The position numbers were made by a program, and so were the translations under genes. Below are positions 33,954 through 45,640 of a DNA stretch of 64,000 nucleotides, piece by piece. The stretch is from Azolla caroliniana (taxonomy: Eukaryota > Polypodiophyta): positions 19,530,001 through 19,594,000 of the forward strand of contig JBHGNT010000004.1 of the NCBI GenBank assembly GCA_043228905.1, given 5' to 3'. Each line of letters opens with the position of its first letter. Positions within the stretch are counted from its first letter, which is position 1. The notes below the pieces were generated by a model. The model was not told where the DNA came from. It searched no databases and was given only the letters and a program-made list of their open reading frames with translations.

Positions 33954-34249
33954 TGAGTGATTGAGTGATACAGAGCATGTCTCTGTTGTACCCGCCACCA
34001 TGCGAAGATCGTGAGTAGGAGGTCATTGCCCCTGTGCTCCCGGTTGTACTCATTGGCATGGTGATAGTTTGGAGTCCATGGACTCCCATGGTTTTTTCCC
34101 TCTCGAGGGTTTTCCACGTTACCATCTTGTGTATTCTCTTTTTTTCTGTTCGTGTACTTATCTCCATTCCCACTTCTTCTGTGTTCGATTGTCATCAAGT
34201 GATCTACGCTTCGGTTGTGGCCGGAGATTATTCTGCACATTTCTCGACA
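33656..34249 (+). mobile_element. copia-2 3' LTR
   Basis: 594 bp, TGTTAGGATC...CTCGACA, uninterrupted counterpart of the split 5' LTR. It includes repeated CCGGTGAGAACCGGA strings and a (GA)n(GTGA)n microsatellite at about 33925-33966. Confidence 0.92.
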
Positions 34250-34791
34250 ATTATCATTTATCCTGCGGTACATGTTATGATTTACGAATGGGATCAGGGC
34301 ATGTTGTCCTTCATGTTGCAGGCTTTAGGGGACCTGTACCACCAAGACCTTAAAAAAAAGTTGAGTGCCTTATCTATTACGCGAGCAGCGCTCTATTTAT
34401 TTTGGTTACTAATAACCACTTACTTTTGATTGAATTTGGCGTTACCCTATTATTCAATGTTGGTACATGGTTAATACGTGATGGATTTAAGATTATGCTA
34501 TTGTTCCTATTGATGGATGGGTTACGAAACGAAATCGGAAAAGTGTTTTCTCTCATTCGTGTTGCACTCCTAGTGGAACTTGAATCCAAATCTCTTCGTT
34601 ATAAGCAATGTGCATTATCCATTTGGACACAACTATTGGTTCTATTGTATATTTAATCATCGTGTTATGCTATTATTCCACAAACATAGGTTTCTTAGAA
34701 AATGTGTTTGAGATCACATTATTGTTTATATTTGTGTATGGGTCTTTTTTTATAAGCAATGGGATCACGTTCTGTTGTCCTTGGTGTTATG

Positions 34792-34864
34792 CACGCCTGG
34801 TGGGACTCGAACCCACAATCCCTTGATTAGAAGTCAAATGCCTTTTCCATTAAACCACAAGTGC
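34792..34864 (-). pseudogene. tRNA-Arg(TCT)-like copy
   Basis: 73 nt, anticodon TCT, intact T-arm with TTCGAGT loop. D-arm and acceptor substitutions break pairing. Confidence 0.7.
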
Positions 34865-35781
34865 TCGACTTGGTCATAGTTTTAATAAGCTAACTTTGAG
34901 CTAGATTTGAAGTTACGCTACTATTCCTAATATGGCTATTATTGACAATACGGTTGTGACGCAAGCTATTTGATGTCACTTTTTCATTAGTTTTAATGTA
35001 CAGTATATTATAACGAAGTTCTTATTAAAGTACATTTTATTATAAGGAATCAGATTACGGTGTGCAATTCTCCGTGTTGCAAGGTTTGTGGAACTTGCGG
35101 GATTGGAACCCATAATCCCTTGATTTGAAGTAAAGTGCCTTATCTGTTAGGCCAAAAGTAGTCCACTTAGTTAGGTTGCTATTCACCACTTACTTTGGAT
35201 TGAATTTGGAATTAAGCTATTTATCACCATTGGTCTGGATGTTACACAATGAATTTGAGATGAAGTTATTGTTCATCTTAGTGTATGGGTTATTAGAAGG
35301 ACCGACAATCCGTTGATTAGAAGTGAAGTGCCTTATAATACGAGATTTGGTTACATTGTTCATCACCCTTACTTTGTAATAGATTTCGTGTTACGCTATT
35401 ATTCACAGTATGGATATTCGCAATGGATTTAATGTCAAGTTATTGTTTATCCTACGGTACAGGTTATTATGACGAATGGGATCAAGGTGTCTTGTCTTTC
35501 GTGTTGCAGGCTTTAGTGGACCCGTACCACTGAGACCTTAAAAAAAAGTTGAGTGCCTTATCCATTATGAGAGCAACACTACATTTAGTTTGGCTACTAA
35601 TAACCACTCACTTTCGATAAAATTTGGCGTTCCCCTATTATTCAATGTTGGTACATGATTAATACGCGATAAATTTAAGATCATATTATTGTTCGTATAC
35701 ATGTACGGGTTACAACGCGGAATCGGAACATTGTTGTCTCTCATTCGTGTTGCACTCCTAGTTGAACTCGAATCCAAAACC

Positions 35782-35854
35782 CACGCCTGGTGGGACTCAA
35801 ACCCACAATCCCCTGATTAGAAGTCAAGTGCCTTATCCATTAGGCCACAGGCGC
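35782..35854 (-). tRNA. tRNA-Arg(TCT), best-preserved copy
   Basis: On the minus strand the acceptor GCGCCTG pairs with CAGGCGT (a terminal G-U, otherwise Watson-Crick), with discriminator G. Anticodon stem CTTGA/TCAGG encloses CTTCTAA (anticodon TCT), and the T-stem is GTGGG/CCCAC. The single obvious defect is TTTGAGT in the T-loop instead of TTCGAGT, which weakens the B-box and the D-loop contact. No T-run follows. It may be a recent pseudogene. Confidence 0.55.
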
Positions 35855-36312
35855 TCGACTAGTTTTAATCACCTCTACTTTGAGATAGATTTGAAGTTAT
35901 GCTAGTATTCACAATATGGTTATTATTGACAATACGGTTGTGACGCAAGCTATTTGATGTCACCTTTTCCTTCGTCTTAGTGGACGGTTTATTATAATGA
36001 AGTTCTTGTTGGTGTATGGTTTATTATAAGGAATCGGATTAGGAGTGCAACCCTTCGTGTTCTAGGCTTTGTGGGACTTGTAGGATTGGAACCCATAATC
36101 CCTTGATTTCAAGTCAAGTGCCTTCTCGGCTAGGCCTAAAGCACTCCACTTATTTAGGTTGCTATTCACCACTCACTTTCGATTGAAATTCGTATTATGC
36201 TATTTTTAATTGTCGATTCTTATGGAATGTATTTGAGATCACATTATTGTTTATCTTTCTGTACGGGTTTTTAGAAGCAATGGGATAACGTTCTGCTGTC
36301 CTTGGTGTTATG

Positions 36313-36385
36313 CACGCCCGGTAGGACTCGAAGCCACAATCCCTTCATTAGAAATCAAATGCCTTAACCATTAGGCCACAAGTGC
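36313..36385 (-). pseudogene. tRNA-Arg(TCT)-like copy
   Basis: 73 nt with anticodon TCT retained but T-stem, acceptor and anticodon-stem substitutions. Confidence 0.65.
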
Positions 36386-37504
36386 TCGATTTGGTTATAG
36401 TTTTAATCACCTAAGTTTGAGATAGATTTGAAGTTACGCTACCATTCCCAATATCGCTATTATTGACAATACGGTTGTGACACAAGCTATTTGATGTCAT
36501 GTTTTCGTTCGTCTTAGTGTATAGTCTAATTTAACGAAGTTCATATTGATGTACGGTTTATTATAAGGAATTGGATTAGGGCGTGCAATCCTCCGTGTTG
36601 CAGGGTTTGTGGGACTTGTGGGATTGGAACCCATAATCCCTTGATTTCAAGTCAAGTGTCTTATGTGTTACGCCAGAAGTGTTCCACTGAGATAAGTTTC
36701 TATTCACCACTTACTTTCGATTGAATTTGGTATTATGGTATTTATCAACATCGGCCTGGTTGTTACACAATGGATTACAGATGAAATCATTGTTCGTCTT
36801 CGTGTATGGGTTATTGCAAGGAATGCTATCAGGCTTTGGTGTCCTTGGTGTGGTTCTTGGCTATTATGACTTGAACCCACAATCCATTGATTAGAAGTCA
36901 GGTGCCTTATAGTGCTTGATTTGGTTACATTGTTAATCACTATTACTTTGGAATAGATTTTGGGTTACGCTATTATTCAAGGTATGGGATTTTCGCAATT
37001 GATTTAATATCAATTTATTGTTTATCCTATTGTACAGGTTATGATGAAGAATGGGATCAGGGCATGCTGCTGTCCTTCGTGTTGCAGGCTTTAGGGAACA
37101 TGAACCATCGAGCCCTTAAAATAAAGTTGAGTTCCTTATCCATTACGCGAGGAGCGCTCTATTTAGTTTGGCTACTAGTAACCACTTACTTTCGATTGAG
37201 TTTGGCATTACCTGATTAATCAATGTTGGTACATGATTAATACACAATGGATTTAAGATTATGTTATTGTTCGTATTGATGTATGGATTACGACGCGGAA
37301 TCGGAAAAGTGTTTTTTTTCCCCATTCGTGTTGTGTACGGATTTTAACAAGCAATGGCATCACGTTTTGTTGTTCTTGGTGTTATCCAGGCTTGGTGGGA
37401 CCCCAACCCACAATCGCATAATCGGGATAGTGTTTTTCCCCATTCGTGTTGTGTATGGGTTTTTACAAGCAATGGCATCACGTTTTGTTGTTCTTCGTGT
37501 TGTC

Positions 37505-37577
37505 CACGCCTAGTGGGACTCGAACCCACAATCCCTTGATTAGAAGTCAAGTGCCTTATCCATTAGGCCACAAGTGC
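37505..37577 (-). pseudogene. tRNA-Arg(TCT)-like copy, near consensus
   Basis: D-arm, anticodon arm (CTTGA/TCAAG, fully paired) and T-arm (TTCGAGT loop) match the array consensus. Only the acceptor stem (GCACTTG against TAGGCGT) contains a mismatch and several G-U pairs. Confidence 0.65.
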
Positions 37578-38927
37578 TCGATTTGGTTATAGTTTTAATG
37601 ATCTAACTTTCAGTTAGATTTGAAGTTACGTTGTTATTCCTAATATGGCTATTATTGAAAATAGGGTTGTGATGCAAGGTATTTGATGTCATGTTTTCGT
37701 TCGTCTTACTGTACGGTTTATTATAACGATGTTCTTGTTGGTGTATGGTTAATTATAAGGAATTGCATTACTACGTGCAATCTTCTCTGTTGTAGGCTTT
37801 GTGGGACTTGTGGGATCGGAACCCATAATCCCTTGATTTCAAGTGAAGTGCCTTATTGGTTAGGCAAGAAGCACTCCACTTAGTTAGGTTGCTATTCACC
37901 ACTTACTTTGGATTCAATTTGGTATTATGCTATTTATCACCGTGGATTTGAGATAAAGTTATTGTTCGTCTTAGTGTATGGGTTATTACAAGGAATGGTA
38001 TCAGGCTTAGGTCTCCTTGGTATGGTCCATGGTCGGTGGGACACGAACTCACAAACCGTTGATTAGAAGTCAAGTGCCTTATAGCGCTAGATTTGGTTAT
38101 GTTGTTAATCACCCTTATTTTCGATTGAATTTAGCGTTGCCCTATTATTCAATGTCAGTCTAGTTAATACACAATGGATTTAAGATTATGTTATTGTTCG
38201 TATTGATGTACGGGCACGGAATCAGAAGAGTGTTTTCTCTCATTCGTGTTGCACTCCTAGTGGAACTCGAGTCCAAAACCTCATCGTTATGAGGAACGTG
38301 CATTATCCATTTTGGCCCAACTATTGGTTATACTATATATTTAATCGTGCTATTCTGGATTGAATTTTGTGTTACACTATTATTCTACGGTACAGGTTAT
38401 GATGACAATGGGATTAGGGCATGTTGTCCTTCGTGTTGCAGACTTTAGGGCACCCGTACCATCGAGACCCTAAAACAAAGTTGAGTGCCTTATCCATTTC
38501 GCAAGTAGCGCTCTATTTGCTTTGGCTACTAATAACCACTTATTTACGATTGATTTTGGCGTTACCCCATTATTCAATGTTGGTACATGGTTCATACGCG
38601 ATGGATTTAAGATTATGTTATTGTTCGTATTGATGTAAGGGTCACGACGCGGAATCGGAAGAGTGTTTTCTCTCATTCGTCTTGCACTCCTAGTGGAACT
38701 AGAATCCAAAACCTCTTCGTTATAAGGAACATGCATTATCCATTTGGACACAACTAATTGTTATATTGTATATTTAATCGTGCTATTTTGTATTGAATTT
38801 GTTGTTACGCTATTATTCCACGTAGATAAGGCTCTTAGAGAATGTATTTCGGATCACATTATTGTTTATCTTTGTGTACGGGTCTTTACAAGCAATGGGA
38901 TCACGTTCTGTTGTCCTTGGTGTTATG

Positions 38928-39000
38928 CACGCCTGGTGCGACTCGAACCCACAATCCCTTGATTAGATGGAAAGTGCCTTATCCATTAGGCCACAAGTGC
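38928..39000 (-). pseudogene. tRNA-Arg-like copy with altered anticodon loop
   Basis: Consensus at both ends, but the forward sequence GATTAGATGGAAAG replaces GATTAGAAGTCAAG, destroying the anticodon stem. Confidence 0.7.
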
Positions 39001-40141
39001 TCCATTTGGTTATATAGTTTTAATCACCTAACTTTGAGATAGATTTGAAGTTATGCTACAATTCCCAATATGGCTATTATTGACAATGTGGTTGTGACGC
39101 AAGCTATTTGATGTCACGTTTTCATTAGTTTTAATGTACGTTTTATTATAACGAATTTCTTATTGATGTACAGTTTATTATAAGGAATCATATTAGCTTG
39201 ACATGCAATCATTCGTGTTGCAGGGTTTGTGGGACTTGTGGGATTGGAACACATAATCCCATGATTTCAAGTCATATGTCATATCTGTTAGGCTAGAAAC
39301 GTTCCACTTAGGTTGCTATTCGCGACTTAGTTTGGATTGAATTTGGTATTATGCTATTTATCACCATTGGTCTGGTTGTTACACAATGAATTTGAGATGA
39401 AGTTATTGGTCATCTTAGTGGATTGTTTATTACAAGGAATGGTATCAGGGTTAGGTCTTCTTGGTGTGGTTCATGGCCGGTGGGAGTCAAACCCACAATC
39501 CGTTGATTAGAAGTTAAGTGCCTTATAGCGCTAGATTTGGTTACATTTTTAATCACCCTTACTTTGTAATAGACTTCATGTTACGCTATTATTCATAGTA
39601 TGGGATTTTCGCAATGGTTTTAATGTCAAGTTATTGTTTATGCTACGGTACAGGTTATGATCACGAATGGGATCAGGGCGTGTTGTCCTTCATGTTGTAG
39701 GCTCTAGGGGACCCGTACCACCTTGACTGCCTTATCCAGTACGCGAAAAGGGCTCCATTTAGTTTGGCTACTAATAGCCACTTACTTTCCATTGAATTTG
39801 GCGTTACCCGTTTATTCAATGTCCGTACATCGTTAATACGCAATGTATTTAAGATTATGTTATTGTTCCTAATGATTTACGGATTATGACGCGGAATCGG
39901 AACAATGTTTTCTCTCATTCGTGTCGTACTCCTAGTGGAACGCGAATCCAAAACGTCTTCATTATAAGGATCGTGGGTTATACTACATATCTAATTGTGC
40001 TATTTTGTATTGAATTTAGTGTTACGCTATTTGGTGTAAACAGGGTTCTTACAGAATGGATTTGAGATCACATGATTGTTTGTCTTTGTGTACGGGTTTT
40101 TATAAGCAATGGGATCACGTTTTCCGATCCTTGGTGTTATG

Positions 40142-40214
40142 CACACCTGGTGGGACTCGAACCCACAATTCCTTGATTAGAAGTCAGGTGCTTTATCCAT
40201 TGGGCCACAAGCGC
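40142..40214 (-). pseudogene. tRNA-Arg(TCT)-like copy
   Basis: Anticodon and T-loop kept. Anticodon-stem, D-arm and acceptor substitutions reduce pairing. Confidence 0.65.
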
Positions 40215-41491
40215 ACGATTTGGTTATAGTTTTAATCACCTAAGTTTGAGATAGATTTGAAGTTATGCTACTAGTCCCAATATGGCTATTTTTGACAATA
40301 CGGTTGTGACGCAAGCTATTTGATGTCACGTTTTGCTTCGTCTTAGTGTACAGTTTGTTATAATGAAGTTCTTGTTGGTGCAATCCTCCGTGTTGTAGGC
40401 TTTGTGGGACTTGTAGGATTGGAACCCATAATCCCTTGATTTCAAGTCAAGTACCTTATCGGTTAGGCGAGAAGCACTCCTCTCAGTTTGGTTGCTATTC
40501 ACCACTTACTTTGGATTGAATTCGGTATTACGCTATTTATCACCATTGGTCTAGTTGTTACACAATGGATTTCAGATGAAGTTATTGTTCGTCTTAGTGT
40601 GTGGGTTATTACAAGTAATGGTATCAGGCTTTGGTCTCCTTGGTGTGGTCCATGGCCGATGGGACACGAACCCACAATCCGTTGATTAGAAGTGAAGTGC
40701 CTTATTGCGCTAGAATTGATTATGTAGTTAAGCATCGTTAATTTGTTATAGAGTTCGTGTTACGCGATAATTCACAGTGCGGGATTTTCGCAATCAATTT
40801 AATGTCAAGTTATTGTTTATCCTACTGTATAGGTTATGATGACGAATAGGATCATGACATGTTGTCCTTCGTGTTGTAGGCTTTAGGGGACCCGAACCAC
40901 CAAGCCTTTGAAAAAAAGTTGAGTGTCTTATCCATTACGTGAGGAGCGCTCCATTTAGTTTGGCTACTAATAACCACTTACTTTTGATTGAATTTGGCGT
41001 TGCCAGATTATTCAATATCGGTACATGGTTAATACACAATGGATTTAAGATTATGTTATTGTTTGTATTGATGTACGGATTACGACACGGAATCGGAAGA
41101 GTGTTTTTCCTCATTCGTGTTGCACTCCTAGTGGAACTCGAATGCAAAACCTCTTCGTTATAAGGAACGTGGATTATCCATTTCGACACAACTATTGGTC
41201 ATACTATATATTTAACACGGAAACAGAAGAGTGTTTTCTCTCATTTGTGCATTCCTAGTGCAACTCGAATCCAAAACCTCTTCGTTATAAGGAACGTGCA
41301 TTATCCATTTCAACACAACTATTGGTTATACTATATATTTAATCGTGCTATTTTGTATTGAATTTGGTGTTACGCTATTATTCGACGTAAATAGGGTTCT
41401 TACGGAATGGATTTGAGAGCACATTAAGGTTTGGCTTTGTGTACGAGTTCTTACAAGCAATGGATCACGTTTTTTTGTCCTTGGTGTTATG

Positions 41492-41564
41492 TATGCATGG
41501 TGGGACTCGAACCCACAATCCATTGATTAGAAGTCAAGTGCCTTATCCATTAAGCCACAAGCGC
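41492..41564 (-). pseudogene. tRNA-Arg(TCT)-like copy
   Basis: T-arm, anticodon loop and most of the D-arm kept. The 3' acceptor strand is diverged. Confidence 0.65.
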
Positions 41565-41766
41565 TCGATTTGGTTATAGTTTTAATGATCTAACTTTGAG
41601 ATAGATTTGAAGTTATGCTCCTATCCCTAATATGGCTATTATTGACAATACGGTTGCAATGCAAGGTATGTGATGTCACGTTTTCATTCGCCTTATTGTA
41701 CGGTTTATTATAATGATGTTCTTGTTCGTGTACGGTTTATTATAAGGAATTGGAATACAACGTGCA

Positions 41767-41771
41767 ATCCT
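41767..41771. other. Target site duplication of copia-3, left
   Basis: ATCCT, repeated exactly at 48572-48576. The empty site is part of the AATCCTCCGTGTTG string of a tRNA-Arg unit. Confidence 0.85.
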
Positions 41772-42078
41772 TGTCGAATACGAGTGTATAATGGCCGCAT
41801 TCACACTATCCCTTTGGACAGCCCAAGTTCAGGCTATTTCTATAAATAGCATAAAGGGCAGTTGCCCTAGGATAGTCACTATATAAAGTGACTTTGTAAC
41901 CTTTAGTGAAGGTTGGTTGTCATTTGTAACTGTTGCTATTGGAATATAACGTTTCCTTTGTGCCTCTCTCTCTCTCTCTCTCTCTCTCCCTCTATGTCTA
42001 TCTTTCTCATGCATACACAGGTTCTTCCTCATCACGAATGTTGCTTGCACTTCCGCATTGACGGCCTTGTCCCCAACA
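41772..42078 (+). mobile_element. copia-3 5' LTR
   Basis: 307 bp, TGTCGAATACGAG...CCCCAACA. Contains a TATAAATAGC string (41842-41851), an ATATAAAG string (41880-41887) and a (CT)n run (41965-41988). The 3' LTR is closely similar. Confidence 0.92.
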
Positions 42079-42080
42079 TT

Positions 42081-42092
42081 TGGTATCAGAGC
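42081..42092 (+). other. copia-3 primer binding site
   Basis: TGGTATCAGAGC, initiator-Met type, three bases inside the LTR. Confidence 0.92.
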
Positions 42093-42379
42093 GTTGGAGG
42101 TTCTTCAACCCGCTATCGGCTGTCATCATACAACACAACATTCTGTTTTCGTTTTCTTTGAAGAATAGAGAAGGGAGAAGACAAACAAAAAGCTCGCATC
42201 TCACTATGTTAAATCACAAACTAGAGTAAGTCAACCGGTTCTACTCTGTTCCTGTGATTGTGACCACTTGAGGGGAGCTCTTTGTGCAACACCCGACCGA
42301 ATCGTGCTTCATTTGGTTAAACGGCACTCGAATAGGTCACCGGACGCTATTCACCCGCTTGTTGTAACCACCTGTGTCA

Positions 42380-42460
42380 TGAACACATGACCATTATGGC
42401 GTCACCCGGACTTGAACCTCGAACCTTGTAATTCATACTTGAAAACCTCAACCATTAAGA
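42380..42460 (-). repeat. tRNA-like (SINE-like) stretch in the copia-3 leader
   Basis: On the minus strand TTAATGGTTGAGG resembles an A-box and GGTTCAAGTCC fits a B-box, about 35 bases apart. It could be the head of a tRNA-derived short element inserted into the leader. No tail or target duplication was identified. Confidence 0.45.
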
Positions 42461-42526
42461 TAGCTTATTGTTATATGAAACAATAAAAGCTACTTCTTGT
42501 ATTACATTGATTATTGTAAAAACTCT

Positions 42527-42662
42527 AGATTATTCTAGAATGTTCTAGAATGTCCTAGACCTAGACCTAGAATGTTCAAGAATGTCCTAGAGCATTCTAG
42601 GTCTAGAACATTCTAGAACATTCTAGAAATCTCTAAACAATTCTATAGGAACCTATAAATAA
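42527..42662 (+). promoter_or_regulatory. Heat-shock-element hairpin followed by TATA box
   Basis: Two arms of about 33 bases, ATTCTAGAATGTTCTAGAAT... (42532-42570) and its near-perfect inverted copy (42597-42630), each consist of alternating TTC/GAA units, the binding pattern of heat-shock factors. The spacer also holds GTTCAAGAATG. TATAAATA follows at 42654-42661. It lies within the leader rather than the LTR. Binding and heat response are inferred from motif content only. Confidence 0.6.
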
Positions 42663-43200
42663 GCGCATACATGTATTCTCAAATCAATTCGAATCAACAC
42701 CAGTCTTTAGCTCTCATTACATATCTTGTATCCATTCTCTTTCTTTCTCTATCTTATACATCCATTCTTCTCTATCCTTCTTCCATCACTCTATCTTTTA
42801 TCCTTGGTTCTGACAACCTACTCCAGATTGGTCTCCTGGCAACAACCACTTCGTGCTTCACTCGGCTGATCGACATTCTGGAGGATCAGTTGGATCCATC
42901 CCTCTCATCGATGCAGTCATCCGAAGCAGAATCGACCCAAACAATCGGTTTCGTGTAATCGGTATTCAACATACAATCGAAAGCTAACCAGGCTCACTTC
43001 GACTCGGCAACATTCGGGAAGACCAACCAGTTCTGTCCCTCAAGATTACCAGAGTCACTCTAAGCAAGTTCACCAACAAGTATCTGAAACCAAACCGACT
43101 AGGATTTAAAACCGACTAGAACGGGTGAGCCGACCGGCTGCACCCCACTAAGCCTCGTAGTCAACTCCGAACCGAGTCTTCCCAACTGAAACCGAATAAG

Positions 43201-43960
43201 ATGGCATCAACATCCGGCTCATCGGAAATGAGTCTAAGGAGGTTTGACGGTTCGAACTTCAACTTCTGGAAGGAACAAATGCAGGACTATCTCATAGTCA
43301 AGGGTCAAATAGACCCGATTGAGAATGAAAATCCTCCAGAAGAATACAAGGCAAACGAGTGGCTAAAGCTGGAGAAAATCGTCCGCGCCACGATTCAGAT
43401 GAACTTATCGGAGTTAGTGTACTTCACAGTGCAATCGTGCACGACAACGTTTGAACTTTGGAAAACACTGTCGGAAACTTATGAAAAGAAGGTTGCCGCA
43501 ACAAAGATGTATCTGATCCGGCGCCCCTACAACTTGCGAATGAAAGAATCTGATTCGGTTTAGGCACACTTCAACGAGTATGAAAGCATAAGCTCCCAAA
43601 TCTCGTCTCAGGGGACGGCAATCGAGGATGAACTTAGAGCAATGATACTCATGAGTAGTCTACCCTCTTCATGGGAAACTTTCGTTACAACCGTGTGCAA
43701 TGCTTCAACAGCTGCCGTTAAGTACTCCGAAGTCACGAGTGCAATCCTGACTAAAGCAGCTCGGAGAAAGTCTTTCGCCAAAGACTCGGCAGATGAAGCT
43801 TACATAGTACAAGGTTCGACCGACTGATCGAACAACCGGGGAAGAAGTTCTTCCCGACTACCAAACAATCAGCGAAGCGGGAGCAAGTCCCAAGACAACC
43901 AAATCTGCAACTACTGCAAGAAACCGGGACACATCAAAGCCAACTGTCAGGCACTCAAAG
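43201..43960 (+). pseudogene. copia-3 gag
   Basis: ATG at 43201 (MASTSGSSEMSLRRFDGSNF). The WLKLEKIVRATIQMNLSELV and LWKTLSETYEKK segments are typical of copia gag. A TAG at 43561 and a TGA at 43825 interrupt the otherwise continuous frame. The zinc knuckle CNYCKKPGHIKANC at about 43909-43950 is intact (CX2CX4HX4C). Confidence 0.9.
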
Positions 43961-45640
43961 CAAAAACTGACAAAGCTCAGAGAGTGGATCAGAAGAGTAG
44001 CCGACATGAGGAGGTCAACTACGTCCGCTCTTCAGCCGAAATTTTGACGACCGACCTGAACATACTGTCCATAGAGAACCCAGTCGAATCAGAAGTTCTG
44101 CTTACGACTGAGGAATTGAGCACATGGCTCCTGGACTCAGGCACATCGTATCATGTGACACCTAACCGATCTAAGTTTCAGCAATACTTGGACCGGCACA
44201 TCGACTCAATTCAAGTCGGAAACTCGCAGCACTGTGCTATAATCGGAATCGGCACCATAGAGCTCAATCTTTTGGGAGGCTCTACACTCGTACTACACAA
44301 CGTCCGACACGTTCCTGAACTCTCAAGACCCTGATCTCAGTCGAACAACTTGACGAAGCCGGCATCCGTGCCGGATTCTCATCAGGAGGGTGGACACTCC
44401 ACAAAGGGAACCTCCTATTTGCTCGAGGACCAAAGGTACATTCCTTGTATCCTTTATATGTCACACTCAAAGAGGGTGACTTATTTTTGGTAGATATCCT
44501 CGTGTCATCGTTATGGCATGGACGACTTGGACACCTCAGCAAGGCCGGCATAACGCACCTATCCAGAGCCGATTACATCCCCAAACTCTGCTTCTCGAAT
44601 CACCAATTCTACGACCATTGCCAGTACGGAAAACAGGTAGACACGTCACACCCGACATCAGCACCAAGAGAATCGAGCACCCTCGATTTGGTCCACTTGG
44701 ACGTCTGTGGCCCGATGCCACATCAGTCTCTCGACGGTGCTTCATACTTCGTCAGTTTTATTGACGACTCGAATCGGAAGGTGTGGGCTTACCCCATTAG
44801 AACCAACGATTGGGTGTTCTGGATCTTCTTTGAATGTCTTGCAATTGTCGAAAATCAGACCGGTCGGAAACTGAAATGTCTCCGAACCAACAATGGAGGA
44901 GAACTCAAGTCTGAAGAATTCATCAAATTCTGTCAGGAACGCAGCATTCAACGTGAATATACGACACCTTATAGTCCGGAGCAGAACGGAATTGCTGAAC
45001 TCATGAATCGGACGATTCAAGAACGCGTAGTATCCATGCTCCAACACTCCGAACTGTCGGATGGCTTCTGGGCGGAGGCTCTACTTACGATTGGACACAT
45101 AATCAATATGTCACCAAGTAGATCTCTAGGACTTAAAATACCTCAAGAAATATGGATCGGCAGTAAGCTGAGTTATGACAAGTTGAGGATCTTCGGTTGC
45201 GAGGTATATGCCCTTATACCAAAAGAAGACCGCCGGAAACTCGAACCAAGGTCAAGGAAATGTGTTTTCCTTGGATATGGACCCGACGGCGAGATCGGAT
45301 ACCGACTCTGGGACCCTGAGCACAGACTAATCGTCCAAAGTTCGGATGTCGTGTTCAACGAGTCGGCTATGCATAAAACGGCCAAAAGGCCTATTGAAGT
45401 CCGAAGGGTAATATTTTCCGAAGTGCCAACCCTTGATGATGGCCCAGCCCACAACGCGAAATCAGTTTCACGGGTAACCGATCACTCTTGCACCGAATCC
45501 ACCGATTCGGCATAGCCGAATGGCTCGGCTCCTGACCATTTGACATTGACACCCGGTGCGACTAGTCCAGTGATACCTCGTAGATCTGAGAGACTACGCA
45601 ACTTCCGGAGAGGTATTCTCCAGGAATCTTCTTCACCGAC
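43961..45640 (+). pseudogene. copia-3 protease and integrase
   Basis: The protease site STWLLDSGTSYHVTPN lies at about 44116-44163 with an intact DSG. A one-base loss near 44330 separates it from a 356-codon frame (44445-45515). That frame holds the GAG-pre-integrase motif LWHGRLGHLSKAG, the integrase HLDVCGPMPHQS, RTNNGGELKSEEF (second catalytic Asp replaced by Asn) and SPEQNGIAELMNRT, then the GYGPDGEIGYRLWDPEHR C-terminal segment. A stop at 45513 precedes the linker to RT. Confidence 0.9.

Larger units (their letters stand above)
21832..34249 (+). mobile_element. copia-2, full-length Ty1/copia with nested gypsy-B
   Basis: Plus-strand element bounded by TG...CA LTRs. The 5' LTR is split: 21832-22279 and 29577-29746, with gypsy-B (22280-29572) inserted between. 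Then follow a primer site, gag, protease, integrase, RT, RNase H, a polypurine tract and the 3' LTR (33656-34249). The flanks GTTAT (21827-21831) and ATTAT (34250-34254) match at four of five bases, consistent with a decayed 5-bp duplication in a tRNA-Arg unit. Without gypsy-B the element is about 5.1 kb. Coding frames are heavily broken. Confidence 0.92.
34250..41771. repeat. tRNA-Arg tandem array, block 2
   Basis: About 7.5 kb of tandem units, each about 1.2-1.45 kb when complete, with shortened variants. Each unit has up to four tRNA-derived modules on the minus strand. A is a near-complete tRNA-Arg(TCT) (34792, 35782, 36313, 37505, 38928, 40142, 41492). B, about 285 bp later, has anticodon-loop TGA and a GGTTCCAATCCC T-arm (near 35100, 36075, 36620, 37815, 39240, 40415). 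C, about 240 bp on, lacks the D-arm (near 35300, 36860, 38035, 39480, 40655). D has a CTTATAA loop (near 34570, 35755, 38250, 38690, 39930, 41125, 41255). Short open frames here are not conserved. Confidence 0.9.

Noticed and set aside
34069-34429. Hydrophobic open frames at the copia-2 3' LTR end
   Set aside because: They translate T-rich LTR sequence. The same frame appears at 29585-29866 in the other LTR, so it is not a host gene.
36070-36130. tRNA-Ser(TGA) genes in the tRNA-Arg array
   Set aside because: The modules have a TGA loop triplet but no long variable arm and otherwise follow the tRNA-Arg module, so they are drifted Arg copies.
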